This document shows positions 38,003 to 49,290 of a stretch of 64,000 nt of DNA, piece by piece. The DNA is from Chytridium lagenaria. Taxonomy: Eukaryota; Chytridiomycota; Chytridiomycetes; Chytridiales; Chytridiaceae. The position numbers and the translations under genes are program-made. Position 1 is the stretch's first letter. Each line of letters opens with the position of its first letter. Below the pieces are notes generated by a model that ran no database searches, had not been told where the DNA came from, and saw only the letters and a program-made list of their open reading frames with translations. The stretch covers positions 47,418 through 111,417 of the forward strand of contig JAHLKC010000138.1 of NCBI GenBank assembly GCA_025449115.1, given 5' to 3'.

Positions 38003-40665
38003 ATGGTCAAGATCATTGCGTTGATGACGGCTGCCGTGATGGCTCTTTCGATTGTTGGTGGTGTGTACGGTCAATGTTCGAATCCTGTTGAAAGGAAAGA
38101 GTGGGACAGTTGAGTAATTCTGAGAAAATGGAATGTAATCAGGACCCCAATGTTCCTTCTCTTGGTGTTTGTGGACTCATGAAGTGGTGTAGATGTTGAT
38201 GCTATCAAACGGCTGACGGCGAGACCTATTTCGGGACAGTATAGTGATGCGAGGAGGATCTCGTATCATGATTTTGTGTGACGTGAGTGGTTTTCTTTTT
38301 GTCTCTTATATGGGTTATTGGTTCCTTCTTTATCTGGTTTTTTTTTGGGGGTTACTGGTTCCTTTATTATCAGTTTTGGGGTCACTGGTTCCTTTATCTG
38401 CTTGGTTTCTGGTCCCTTTTGGGGGTTTAGAGATGCCGATCGACGTGGTAAGACGTTGGGTCGTGTGATGGAGGTGATATCAACGAGGGAGTTAATGTGA
38501 TGGATTTGATGTCAGCCAGGGAGTTCAATGTTGGCGTTATTGAGCGACGAAACCTCTTTGTGAAGGGATGGGAGGCACAGAAAAAATTCTCACGGCTGAA
38601 AAAAAAATCACTAACCATAATCTTAGTCACATCAACAATGCGTTCTGGGCGCACGCCAACGCCCAATTCTACGTCTACCACCGAGCCATGCTCGCAAAAC
38701 TTGAAGCCGCCCTTGTGACTGTCGGGTGGACAAAAGGGTTAGTCTACTGGGACTGGTCGTCAGTCTCTCAAAACTGGTGGGAGCATGATATATTCCGGTA
38801 TTTCGGGACTCAGGGGACAGGGAGTGATCGATGTTTACGAGATGGGGAGTTTAGTGTTGGGAAGTATCGGGTGTCGAATGATGGGGCGATTAGAGAGCAG
38901 AGAACGGGGTATCCTGGGGATGGATGTTTGAGACGGTGTGGATCACCTGGCCAGGCTGTGACGGATTCGACCGTCTTGAGAGGGATTTTTGAGTTGGCGA
39001 CGGATTTTACGGGGTTTAGGGGGGATGATACGAGGAATTTTCATGCTGTTGGACATATTGTGGTGAGTGGTGTTCGCGTTGAGGAAAGTTTCCGTTTTAA
39101 AATGTTTTTACTTTGGCGGTAGATGGGAGGTACGGAATGTGATCTTGGAAACTTTTACTTTTCGCCGAACGACCCGATGTTCTTTTTCCGTAAGTACTTG
39201 CTATCGTTTTCCATCATTCATGCATTAAAAAACCCCACCTTCCCCGCGCAACAGATCACGCTTTTGTTGACAAAGTCTGGTGGAAGTGGCAACAACTCTG
39301 TCCTCACTACAAAACCGCCTACGAAGGTTTCCTCGCATCCGGCGAATCCGTGAAAACCGACGACAGACTTGACGGATGGGGTTGGACGGCCGGCCAAATG
39401 CTCGACACGACTGCTGGACCGCTTTGTTATACATATTCCCGATCCGCAGGGGATCTCCCGCACAACCCTAACCCAGGATGTCGAGCCTCCACACCAAGTC
39501 CATCCTCCCCAGTGGGAATGGAGGGAACAATGGAGGCAACACACCGACGAATGCTCCAGCATCACCTGTAGCTCAAAGTCAGACAACGACACAAGGACAA
39601 CAGTCGATCCCAACGACAACGACAAACCCGAACGCATTGCTCGCCGCTTCGTTTTGGTGATAATTCGACGAGTTTAATCAATTTCGGGAGTCAGGGTTTG
39701 TGGTTGCAGGATCTCACTTACAGTCTCGCGATCGTTAAAGGCGTCACTCCGAAATTCATTCGACGTGACGAGGAGATTATCGTCAACTACGCAAACCCAA
39801 AACCAACATCTGCGCCGATCACAACATCAGAGGAATCCATCCCAACCCTACCTGCTACGAAACCCGGTCGCATACCCGCTGGAGGATTCTACTACTACAG
39901 CCCAGAAGGTACGACCCGTATGATGGACTACTACGCCATACAACAGAGGCGATCCCAACGCTTCCAACAACCACCTCTCCATACAACGCTCAAACCGGCA
40001 CCTCAACAACATTAGCAGCAACCTCCACCCCTCTCCCACCGATAGACCCAGAATACTACGCCCCGAAACCCGCCTCCAAGCTCCCTACCATCTCCATCGA
40101 CATCACCACCAACACGACGATAGTGACCTGCCAAAACCGGGACATCCCCATCCCAAGCGGTTACGTGATTCACAAAGCGTTTTCCGATTACGTGGTCGTA
40201 GTTCCAGAGGGGTACCAGCACAATGCATCGAAACCCATGACCCACGGGATGGAAAACGGTCCCAAAGTGTTACGACCACACAGCGACGAAGAGATGCGCA
40301 AGGTGATGAATTACGTTCGTCCATCGTATCTCGCCCCGCCACCTGCAGTTGGGGAGGATGATTTGGAGCGGCTGAGGTATCCGCCTACGATTCCTGAGGA
40401 GTATATCAAGGGGATGGGGATGGATGTGTATATGGTGAGAAAGGGAGAGCGGGATGCAAAGTATGCGATTGATAGGTGTAATGCGGATGAATCGTGTAAG
40501 AGTCCGAGTGCGTTGGGAGTTGCGAGGGGGGGTGAGGATTTGAGCTTTTTGAAGGGTTTGGAGGTGGAAGGGAAGGGGGTGCTTGGGGCGGATGGGAGGA
40601 CGCCTGTGGGTGGAGCTTATGGGAAGGAGGGGAAGAAGAGGTGTAAGGCTGGAGGAAAAAAGTGA
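38003..40665 (+). CDS. Secreted tyrosinase 2 (type-3 copper phenoloxidase)
   Basis: Paralogue of tyrosinase 1. ATG 38003 gives a signal peptide (MVKIIALMTAAVMALSIVGG) followed by CSNPVERKEWDSL, matching CTNPIVRREWGEL in tyrosinase 1. CuA: HINNAFWAHANAQF and YHRAMLAKLE. CuB: NFHAVGHIVMGG and FFRHHAFVDKVWWKW. YWDW and LCYTYSRSAGD are shared. An intron at about 38124-38193 sits at the same place as in tyrosinase 1; a long one (about 38280-38625) carries degenerate repeats. The tail is Pro/Thr-rich, then IPIPSGYVIHKAFSDYVVVV and a basic end with TGA at 40663-40665. Frameshifts near 38110, 39570, 39660 and 40012 are required. Both copper sites are complete. Confidence 0.9.
38300..38425 (+). repeat. 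Degenerate TTACTGGTTCCTTT repeats in a tyrosinase 2 intron
   Basis: Three to four imperfect units of about 28 bp (TTATTGGTTCCTTC, TTACTGGTTCCTTT, TCACTGGTTCCTTT, TTTCTGGTCCCTTT) inside the intron that separates the first and second CuA histidine exons. Confidence 0.7.
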
Positions 40666-41190
40666 TTGAATTTGAGTGTCAAAGAGGTGTATAGCTGGAG
40701 GGTAAAAGTGATTGCATTTGTGTCGTTTTACTGTTGTTCTACTCGTTGATTAATGCCTTTTCATATTTCTTTTGAATCGTTACCTTTTCGTTTTCTCAAA
40801 TTTGGTGTTTTATTGTTTTCGCGTTTGTTCATTTATTTTTTTTTTAACGAATCTTGCACATTTTCGTCAAATACATCTAGCATTGTTCAAGTATACATAT
40901 GTATAATCTTATTGACGCGTTCATTATTCCTTGATTTCTAAAATATTAAAGACCGTAGTTGTCGGAAGAGATGACTGGCATAAATGGTTATTTCTCTAGT
41001 CTAATGAAACGATAAATATTATTCAAGAGTCGGGTTGTTCTTTCTTTTTTTCTCTTTGTTTTTTATGTAATAAATGGCGCGTGTCAATACGGTTCGAGAC
41101 GTCACCTCTGGAGACGCTTCGCAGTGTTGCTTTGTGCTACTTTTTCTATTTGATTTTTTTCCGAATTGAAAGAAAACAAAACAACCAAAA
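40666..41190. other. Intergenic; boundary between host block and accessory block
   Basis: T-rich 3' region of tyrosinase 2, then about 150 bp upstream of the Crinkler-like gene. No repeat or insertion footprint marks the boundary. Confidence 0.5.
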
Positions 41191-42132
41191 ATGGACCTCG
41201 CCTTTCAACAACTAGCTGCCGTCGAACGAGAAATCGAAGACCTCGTTAAGAAAAAGACTCGCTTGCAGAAGAAGAACCTTCAAGAAACCATTACGGATGA
41301 AGAGCGAATCGAGCTGGCTGGCATTGACAAGTTGCTAGCTGATGGTAGACAGCAACGAAAAGACTACTTTGAACTCATCAAGCTCGCCATCAACGAACCT
41401 CCGGAACCTCCAGAATCAAAATCGTTCTCTGAGGCCGACAGCGAATGGATTTCAAGCAGTCACTGGAGTCAATACCTCCTATCGAAAGTGGACTGATTAT
41501 GTGATTGACGAAACCGTTCACCAGAACCTGAATTCAAAACAGCCTTTGAAAGAGTTGGCAAAGCTTTCCATCAGCACAATGAAGCCGGTCGGTCGTCGTA
41601 TCTTCCTCAACCTCTTTCTCAGCGATATCATTCTTCGCCCTGAATTCAATGAAAAACTGCGCATCTTTCCAGAACTGGATTGACGGTGGAAACAAACGGT
41701 CCAAAGAAACGTAAGCTATATGGAAGAACGGATTACACTGTTGGATTCGGAAAAGGAAAAGACATGTTCGACAACACAATTCCTCGGGAAGTTCATCTGG
41801 TTGCTGTAGAAGCAAAGACAAGCATCGGTGAGCAAGACCTGTGGCAATGTGTCGCAGAAGCTGCATCTCTATACAAGATTCGAGTGGATGCTGGTAAGGC
41901 CAATAAGCGTGTCTGGGGAATTATCTCGAATGCAAAACAATGGCAGTTCGTTCTCATCGATGAAGTTGGCTTTCTGTGGCAAAGTGAAGATTTTATAATG
42001 GACCTACGTTCTTATGACGAATCAAAGGTGTTGCAGGTGTACCGCATTGTGCATTACATAGTGAAATGTTGTTATGAAGCGTGTACCCCACCTCCGTCTG
42101 CGGCTTCTTCAGTTGTTTCTCTCAATGAGTGA
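41191..42132 (+). CDS. Crinkler-like PD-(D/E)XK nuclease-fold protein with N-terminal coiled coil
   Basis: An N-terminal coiled coil (EREIEDLVKKKTRLQKKNLQ) and short helical linker lead to a restriction-endonuclease-like domain. GRTDYTVGFGKGK supplies the acidic residue and HLVAVEAKTS the E-x-K, followed by QDLWQCVAEAASLY and WGIISNAKQWQFVLID. This is the layout of nuclease-type C-terminal domains of Crinkler (CRN) proteins, common in chytrids, oomycetes and Rhizophagus and often copied with transposons. There is no intron; frameshifts near 41435 and 41680 interrupt an otherwise full-length reading, both repairable by one base. No secretion signal or LFLAK-type header is visible, so effector function is not claimed. 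It stands first in the transposon-rich block. Confidence 0.68.
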
Positions 42133-43089
42133 TCGCGCAACGATTTTTTAGAATAAAGAACGTTACCGGGTCATTCAAATATAGAATAATGTCCATCCTT
42201 TGTCTCAAATTGGCGCTGGAAGGAGCAACTGACCCACATCACAACTTCCATCACAACTTCCATCAGCTGATTTGCAATATTAAAAGTGAGAACATGCATT
42301 CAAAAACCTGCTTCACTGACAAAAGAAAGGATAATTTTGTATTTGAGGCTCAACGTCACCGATCTGGTACGTCCCATCACCGAAACGAACGCATCATACC
42401 TCGTTTCCACTCTCTGTTTGTTTTCTTCCTATAATAAACCCCCAACAAATATGCTCTCTGCTTAATGTACGTAACCTGGTTGCCTACAGTTCTTCACTTC
42501 AGTTGCAGCAACGTCCCATCTCACCAATCTCTTCTAATTCTTCCATCATCCCACCCCTCCCCGCCTCGTCGTCTCCTCCTCGGTCTTCTCTCCCTTTCCT
42601 GCACCCACCAAATCCCATGGTCAATCCACCCCATGGAAACAGCCCACGCCGTCCATCACATCATGGCCCAACACCTCGCCGAAGATCAGCTCGTGGCCGC
42701 GTTTCAATTTATTTTACATTTGGCGCAGGAGCGAGCAGAGGAAGAGATTCAGGAGTTTGTGATCTTAGAAGGATGGAGGTGGTGGAAATGTTACCGAGAT
42801 GGTTAGTGTGGTGATTGGATTAAATTGAACGTTGTCATGTTACTAAGCCCGTTTATATCTGCTTTTCATGTTTTTGGTGTGTTTGAGATGATTAATATTA
42901 TTCAAACTTACTAGTTATTTATTGTTGAAAATGAAAAAAATGGGAAATAATCTATTTATTGTAAGGAATTTGGTACTGAACTCAAGTGTGTCGATGGCAC
43001 ACATACATACAGACTGAAAGTGGAGAAGCAACAGATCTACGTGTCTTAAACGAACACATATGAAAAGAAGAGGGATACACGCAAAGGTA
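42133..43089. other. Intergenic / unassigned
   Basis: CA/CT-rich frames at 42465-42814 have no recognisable domain; a frame ending at 42806 contains helical, Ala/Glu-rich sequence near 42650-42800 but cannot be assigned. 42830-43089 is AT-rich and may be LTR of the copia remnant. Confidence 0.4.
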
Positions 43090-43127
43090 CTACAAAGAAA
43101 AAACCGTCCCAACTCTAATTCTCAACA
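42915..43127 (-). repeat. Probable copia 3' LTR (left end not defined)
   Basis: Starts with TGTTGAGAATT on the minus strand just after the polypurine tract. The other end cannot be fixed without a second LTR copy. Confidence 0.4.
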
Positions 43128-43640
43128 CTCCCCTCGAGCGATAAACTTGAGTTTCAGACTGCTTTGCTCTCTTCTGTTTCCTTCTCGTGTTCCATTTTCT
43201 CATTCCCAAACGTCCCCGAAAAGCCGTAAATTGCGGTCTACCCAACCCTTTGGTGAGAATATCGGCAATTTGATCGCTACTTCGAACAGTCTTCACGGTT
43301 ACCACATCATTCTCTACCAAAGCGCGAATGTAATGATGTTGAAGGTCTATTTCTTCGGAAATCTACGTCACTAACACACATAGGGATAACACCACAGTTG
43401 TCTTCAAAGACAGTGATCGGGAGTTCAATCTCAATTCCAGTCACCAATGACTGGATTTCACGACCTAATTCGGGAATGGCCATATACTCTAAATCCGTCG
43501 CTGAAAGCGCTACTGACTTCGTTTTGTTGAAGACCATGCAATAGTTTCTCCAGCAAGTAGCACGCAATGACCTAATTGCGAGAGTCCTGTTGAATCTCTG
43601 TTGTATAGTTCTAACAATTCAATAAACTCTTACTTTGCGA
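43090..43640 (-). pseudogene. Ty1/copia retrotransposon RNase H remnant with start of 3' LTR
   Basis: On the minus strand the end of a copia polyprotein is readable across three frames: SVALSATDLEYMAIPELGRE, ITVFEDNCG (acidic RNase H residue), then after a frameshift near 43345 HHYIRALVENDVVTVKTV and DQIADILTKGLGRPQF. A purine tract and TGTTGAGAATT follow at 43127 going down, the usual polypurine tract and LTR start of copia elements. No reverse transcriptase, integrase or gag is present, so this is a truncated copy. Confidence 0.85.
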
Positions 43641-43951
43641 TTCATGATGTTCATCCATTGAACATGTTCACCCGACTGAACCAGAGAGATGACCTTTACG
43701 TTGCACGTTATAGATCTATATTCACGTTTGATTCTTATTTAACATGATCACATAAAAGCTTTAAAACTCTGTAGCAAAACTCAACTTGTTATTGGGGTAC
43801 GCCAAATGACTAAAAGTTGCAGTTTTGCTATGTTGCGGAATGCCAATAGATGAAGTTAACTCAACGACGAGAATGTATACTATATATCTCAGCTCTGAGC
43901 ACACGTTATAATGTTCCACACATAAGGTCCTAACACTTTATCATTTTATCA

Positions 43952-44340
43952 TTGTTACACCCCACGGTCCCGCACCCTTGGGTCAGCGCGTTAGGGCAGG
44001 ACCCTGAGGAGCGGCGCTCTTACACATGTTATCATGTGTAAGAACATATGTCAGCATATGTCACAGCCACTGTGAGAAGCGACAGAAGCTGAGAAGTGTC
44101 ACAAAGGCGTTATATGGAAATATCCCATCATTTCTCAGCATCTCAGTGAGAAGTGCACTTAAAGTTCCCAGAGGACTTTAATTGAAAATGACTATAAAAA
44201 GGGATCACTTTCCCCCTCCAAGTGGAAGTATCTCTCGTCGGCGGATCAATGTCACTTGGGTCAACAATCAAACCGGCAAGAGCTAACTCTCTCGCAAAGC
44301 ACGGATCTACATCGACTTCAAACGTAAACAAGGTTTCTCT
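43952..44340 (+). repeat. LTR-like segment
   Basis: Begins TGTTACACCCCACGG, a usual gypsy LTR start, and has a TATA-like ACTATAAAAAGGG near 44189. There is no second copy in the window, so this may be a solo LTR. The right end is a guess. Confidence 0.4.
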
Positions 44341-44980
44341 ATCTGGTCCATTGCAAACATGAAATCTCCTGGTCCGCCAGACATCTTAGATGGATCATCG
44401 TTCAATTCTTCTGCCGTTTTCTATTTAAAAGCAAAAGAAATGAATGTTTGGTACACTCAATGGTCCATGTCTCCTCCCCCTGAATCTCTACATAGATAAT
44501 CATGGAGATTCATTCAAACTTCTTCTCGTATATCATCACGGACAGGTAAGCCCAGCACCTCTGTGAGACAATCCCCTTAATACCACTAGAGCCTCGCTCT
44601 ATGGTTATGTCCAAGGTGAACAACCTTTCTGCCTGGAGGTGACCTGCCTGTGAAGTTCTCTCTATGGCCCCCTCTGCTAAGCCCGGCATACAGAGGTAGA
44701 GAACCACATAATAGGTGACGAGACTAGAGTCTAGGAAGTACTCCTAGATCAAGAGTCAAGCCCTATTCTGCCTTTAGTGACAGCGGGGATTTAAGTTGCT
44801 GTGGTTTTCGTTCTAATCGTTATAATAAAGGGAAAAAAGGAAGGGAAATGCCTAGAGACTAGATCTAAAGTGACTAGGGGAAAGGGGTCTACGAGAAGGG
44901 ATTCCATCCCGCTCCAAGGAGTGTACCAGGCCTCATATTCCGCCGCAATAAGCCGTTTTAACATGTTCTATCTCGATCTC
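44341..44980. other. Unassigned transposon-rich sequence
   Basis: No domain was recognised. A 65-codon minus frame at 44510-44707 has no similarity I can name. Composition resembles the retroelement DNA on both sides. Confidence 0.35.
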
Positions 44981-45594
44981 ATCTACCTAGGGCCCTGCTC
45001 ATGCCGCTCTCCCACTCACAGGCAACTAGATAGCCTGTCATAGCCATCGAGAATAGAACAGAGGTAGTTATACTGACAAACCTTCGAAGGAATCATGCCC
45101 TTGAGGCGTATTCCCATGGCTCATACCTTCTTAACAATGTCTTGGTTCGGATCGCAGTCTCCCTCGGCGGCGTGCTAACCAGAGCACCCGCTAGTACAAC
45201 TCAACACACAAGAGTGAATATAAATGGGAAAGATGATAGCTCAGCCCACCAGGGGCTGGCCTGAATGTGCAGAGGGCTTAATCCAGGACTGAAGAGGTGT
45301 ATGTAAATCTATTCAACTTTCTACAAATAATAAAACAATACATAAAGGGGAATCAAATAACAACAACAGGCATCTCGACCAACGTGGTAGCATGTCATAA
45401 GTTGGCGTACCACGTCGACCGCCCTTCCTTCTATAAAAACCTCTCTCGTATCTATGGGGAAAAACTATGAAAAACCCCGAGAGGGAAAAGAATGGAACGG
45501 GAATAAGGAAATAAGGATAATGGCACGACGTCTATATAAGCGACGCATTCATGCCTCTTGGTGAGGTTATCCAATAATCTCACATGCACCCACA
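44981..45594 (-). repeat. Possible 3' LTR of the integrase-chromodomain element
   Basis: On the minus strand, 60 bp after the chromodomain ORF stop, a purine-rich GAGGGACG is followed by TGTGGGTGCATG at 45594, a plausible LTR start. Two TATA-like stretches occur in the next 200 bp. The left end is not determined and no partner LTR was found. Confidence 0.35.
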
Positions 45595-45653
45595 CTTGAG
45601 AACAACGTCCCTCGTGAGTTTTTACGATATAAATATATATATTCTTATATAGA

Positions 45654-48460
45654 CTAGTATAGTGTAGTGAATACAAAGTCTTCTAATGCTAAGGGTATAT
45701 CATCATCCTTAGCTATTTCCATGTCCTCACGTGGAGAGACAAGTTCTATTGGATTCACGTCTCGTGAGTCTCTATTATGGTCAATGGCATCATGCACATC
45801 AACTCCGTTATCAAGTCCAACCTCGGGGTTTGGAACTATGACTTTTTCTGACGCAGTGCTAGGCAAGTCTTGGAAGCCAGCATTATCACTTGCGTCTGTA
45901 TAGCGAGATTCTAATTTCTCGCGTTTAGGTATGCCGTGCTTATCAACATGGGCTAATCGTTTAAAGAACTCTTTAACATTTGTCTTGGCCACGCCATTCC
46001 AATAATCTCTAACTACAGCAGTTGGAATCTCGCGTTCTAATAACCAAGTGTTGTGGTATGGGCCTTGACCAAGCCACTTAACCTTATACTCATACTCTTT
46101 ACCATCCTCAAGGGTATGATCCTCTAATCGTTCAACATAGAACTCCGGGTCATCATATTGACCTTCAGCAACATCACTATCAAATCTCTTGAATAGTTCT
46201 CTGTTTACGCCTTCAGCGACCTTCATCCTAGGTCGACGCTGAAGAACGGCAAACTTTTTCCACAACTCAATCTCTTGAGCAAAGTCATCATCAATAACAC
46301 CTTTAGCTGCTTTATCGGCAGTATCTTTGGGTGGTATGATATTATAAGGTCGTAACCTAGCAGCATTGGCCTGTCTAGATAACAATCGGCCATCTGGTAA
46401 CACTTCCACAACAGTGTATCTATTAAAGTCAGCGGATCTCGCAATGACTCTCATCGGTCCAGACCAACGGAACTGGAACTTCTTAATCTGAGAATCTTCA
46501 CGACCCTGTTTATCCGTTCTAACGGCATAGAGAACCATACTCGGTCTCCTATCTCGAATGTGTATCTATCATTCTTCTTCAGAGAGTTGGCTTTCTCTTT
46601 TCGCTGAAGTTCATCTCTTAACAGCAAAGCTCTAGCATAACTTAATAATGCGGGTAACTCGTCAGCATAATCTCTTATCTTCTGACGTTCATTTGCAAGA
46701 TGCTCATCCAATGAGTTTCTCTTGTTTACTCTTCTTCTTCGTGGTTGAAGAACTATTATCGGCAGCAGCATGCGCGGTGTCTAAGATCGTATCAACCAAA
46801 GCTTCAACGTCTTCATGAGTCTGTAGGAGAACCAAAGGTGGTTCTACACTAACATGTTCACCAACAAGCAAACGTATAATGTTGGAACCTGGACCAAGGG
46901 GATCTCCATCAGGTTTATCAAATCTCTTTGGTTGCAGTATACAACGATTATGCAAATATATATTCATGGTATCCTTATCAACAAAGGGTCGATAAGGTCG
47001 AAATTGCTCGGAGTCAGCTATCACACCATGATGAATCAAAAATCACTTTCACACGATCTTTGGGGTAGTCAGCCATAGGCACTGTTCCCCAGGATGTATA
47101 AAATAACATCTCATTAACTGAACCATCCTTCTGAGGATAGCGCATATGGAACTTACGAAGTTCCCTACGATCAGCATCGTAATTTTGTGGACACACAAGG
47201 TAAAAGGCATCCAACTTAAACTTAACAATGTGTCGCAATAACTTCATGCAGCTTTCGAGTACTCTTAGCTGGAAGTTCGTAAGTCAGCTTGGACAAAGCT
47301 GTTTCAATTGTAGATATATACTGAGTAAACGCAACAGCTATCCTCGGGAAGGGAGGTGGCTGGTTTTGATACGCAGATCGGGAGCATAAGACATAACGTC
47401 ATGGCTATGATCAGCTAACGACACATGTACAAAAGGGACAGGACCCTCCTCAGAAGTCCACGTGCGTGGATCAGGGTACTCTTCAGCATAGACATCATCA
47501 GAGGATATGTTAATGCCAAAGCGCAAGTCAGCAGGCGTGATAGGATCACGACCAAACATCAACAAGAAAGGAGTCTCTCTTGTGGTTGGATGCATAGTCA
47601 TTCTATATGCATAAAGGATATATGGTAAGACGTTATCCCAATCCGCGTGAGTACGCTGGTTAACATACGCGCGTATCATCTGACAAAGAGTCTTATTAGT
47701 CCTTTCAACGAGGCCATTAGCTTGAGGCCAATATGGCATCGAGAAGGATTGCGACATTCCAAGGATAATGGCAACCTTGCGCATTAACTCACTTGGGAAG
47801 GGACTTCCGTTGTCAGAGTGCAATGAGACTGGGATACCAAATCTACAGAAGCACTGTTCAACGATAATCTTAGCGACGGTATTCGCTTCAATATCAGGCA
47901 CAGCAAAGGCATCAGCCCAGCGTGTAAAGTAGTCAGTAAGAACAACTACATATTTATTTCCATTGACGGATTGTTTCAAAGGACCAACAACATCAATAGC
48001 GACGCGGTCCCAAGGCTTGTCACCAAGTGGAACTGGCTTTATAGCACCAGCTCTTTTCAAGTGGTCTTTCGACTGTTGGCAAGTATAACACGAGTTAACG
48101 TGTGAATACAAGTCCTTAGTGACGGTAGGCCACCAAAAGCGTTCAAGCATCGTTGGTAACAACTTTTTAGCACCTAAGTGTCCTCCAGTCATAATGTCAT
48201 TATGAACTTGCTCCATGGCTACAGAGTGTAAGCTACTCGGAACGCAAAGTGCTAATCGCACGGGAGATCGGCGAAGTAAATAGTTACTAACATGGATAAC
48301 TCGATACAAGAGTTTATCCCTCATAATTGTATGTTGTGCGTTTAATAATACACCTTTCCTAAGATTATCGTCTTCAGGTAATGTTCCTATTTCTAGAAAC
48401 TTAATGATATTTGCATAAGCAGGATCATCTCGCTGATGCTTACAAAATCTTCACTAGTCT
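45654..48460 (-). mobile_element. Ty3/gypsy-type integrase with GPY/F and chromodomain
   Basis: On the minus strand, in order. A pre-integrase segment (DDPAYANIIKFLEIGTLP) leads to the H2C2 zinc-binding module (HNDIMTGGHLG ... CYTCQQSK). The DDE core follows: AIDVVGPL, HSDNGSPF and NGLVERTNKTL supply the three acidic residues. About 250 residues of unassigned sequence span 46700-47430 over several frames (FHMRYPQKDGSVNE, LLVGEHVSVEPPLVLLQTHE). Then a GPY/F-like part (FEIGDRVWFSM, FRWSGPMRVIARSADFNRY) and a chromodomain (FYVERLEDHTLEDG, YEYKVKWLGQG). No reverse transcriptase, protease or gag can be read on either side. Frameshifts separate the blocks. It could be a decayed chromovirus or a Ginger-like cut-and-paste relative. 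Confidence 0.85.
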
Positions 48461-49186
48461 TGTTAAATACCAAGACATCATATAGAGCGTCGTCGCGACG
48501 AGGCTTATCTTTCTTACTCTTACGAGTACCTTTGGAGGAACCACTCCGTTCACGATCTACATCAGTTGAGTAGACCTCATAGTCCATTACTAGAGCATGT
48601 AGCGTGAGCAGAGACTCATGCGAAGTGAAGAAGGAATCTTCTTGATCAATAATCAACTCAACGAGTTGATGATCACTAAGTCCACCCATGAATCGATGGT
48701 AAACAGACCACCTAGCACAAAGGCTAGGGTCTATCATCATGTAATCAACTCGCCACAAGCTCTGATGTCTCGCTTGTGGATCATGCCAAGTATAACCTGG
48801 GTCATGCGGATGGCAATGTCGGAAACCATCAATGAGGCCATACCTCTTATCAAAGTATAACGCGTTAAACAACTTAACTTCCTCTTGCTCAAAGCCAGAG
48901 TAACCAACCATGCGCATGGGAAGCGTATGTCAAAGGAAGAACGAGCTACATTAAAGTCACCAGCGACGATAGTGCTCTTTCTATGCTTGATCTCGTCGAT
49001 GAAGCTTTTACATTTAGAGAGGAACCTCATTTTGTAATCCTGTCTAGCTTGACTTCTAGAACCATTGGGGACATACACGTTAACAATGTACAAGCCTGGT
49101 AGAGAGATGGTCACGCATCGACCCTCACCTCCTTGGCTCCATTCATCATCAGGAGTATTATGCTTATGATATCCTATATTCAGCTC
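48461..49186 (-). CDS. ExoIII/APE-type endonuclease domain joined upstream of the integrase
   Basis: Minus-strand frames carry the endonuclease/exonuclease/phosphatase fold: ELNIGYHKHN, QGGEGRCVTI, LYIVNVYVPNGSRSQARQDY, STIVAGDFNVARSSFD (Asp/Asn pair), LIDGFRHCHP, WRVDYMMIDPSL and LSDHQLVELII (terminal Asp-His). The YVPN and GDFNVA wording is closer to ExoIII/APE1 repair enzymes than to most LINE endonucleases. The N-terminal third with the metal-binding Asn and Glu is missing, cut off at a 48-bp direct repeat. A basic linker (SKKDKPRR) continues into the integrase with only a one-base shift near 48440. A free gene fragment captured by the element is the alternative. Confidence 0.75.
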
Positions 49187-49250
49187 TGGAGAAAATGGGC
49201 TCGCAAGCGGGCTAAAGAGAGCCCGAAGCGAGACAAAAGAGAAAACTCAC

Positions 49251-49290
49251 ACTGGCTACCGGGGATTGAACCCGGGGGCTGAAAACACAG
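49251..49290 (-). other. tRNA-like B-box / T-arm fragment
   Basis: On the minus strand CCGGGTTCAATCCCCGG folds as a perfect 5-bp T-arm, and GGGTTCAATCC fits a polymerase III B box. The 5' acceptor strand is absent, so this is a relic or SINE-like head rather than a tRNA. Confidence 0.4.

Noticed and set aside
48461..49186. Standard LINE endonuclease
   Set aside because: No reverse transcriptase follows; the downstream partner is a gypsy-type integrase, and motif wording is nearer to ExoIII/APE repair enzymes.
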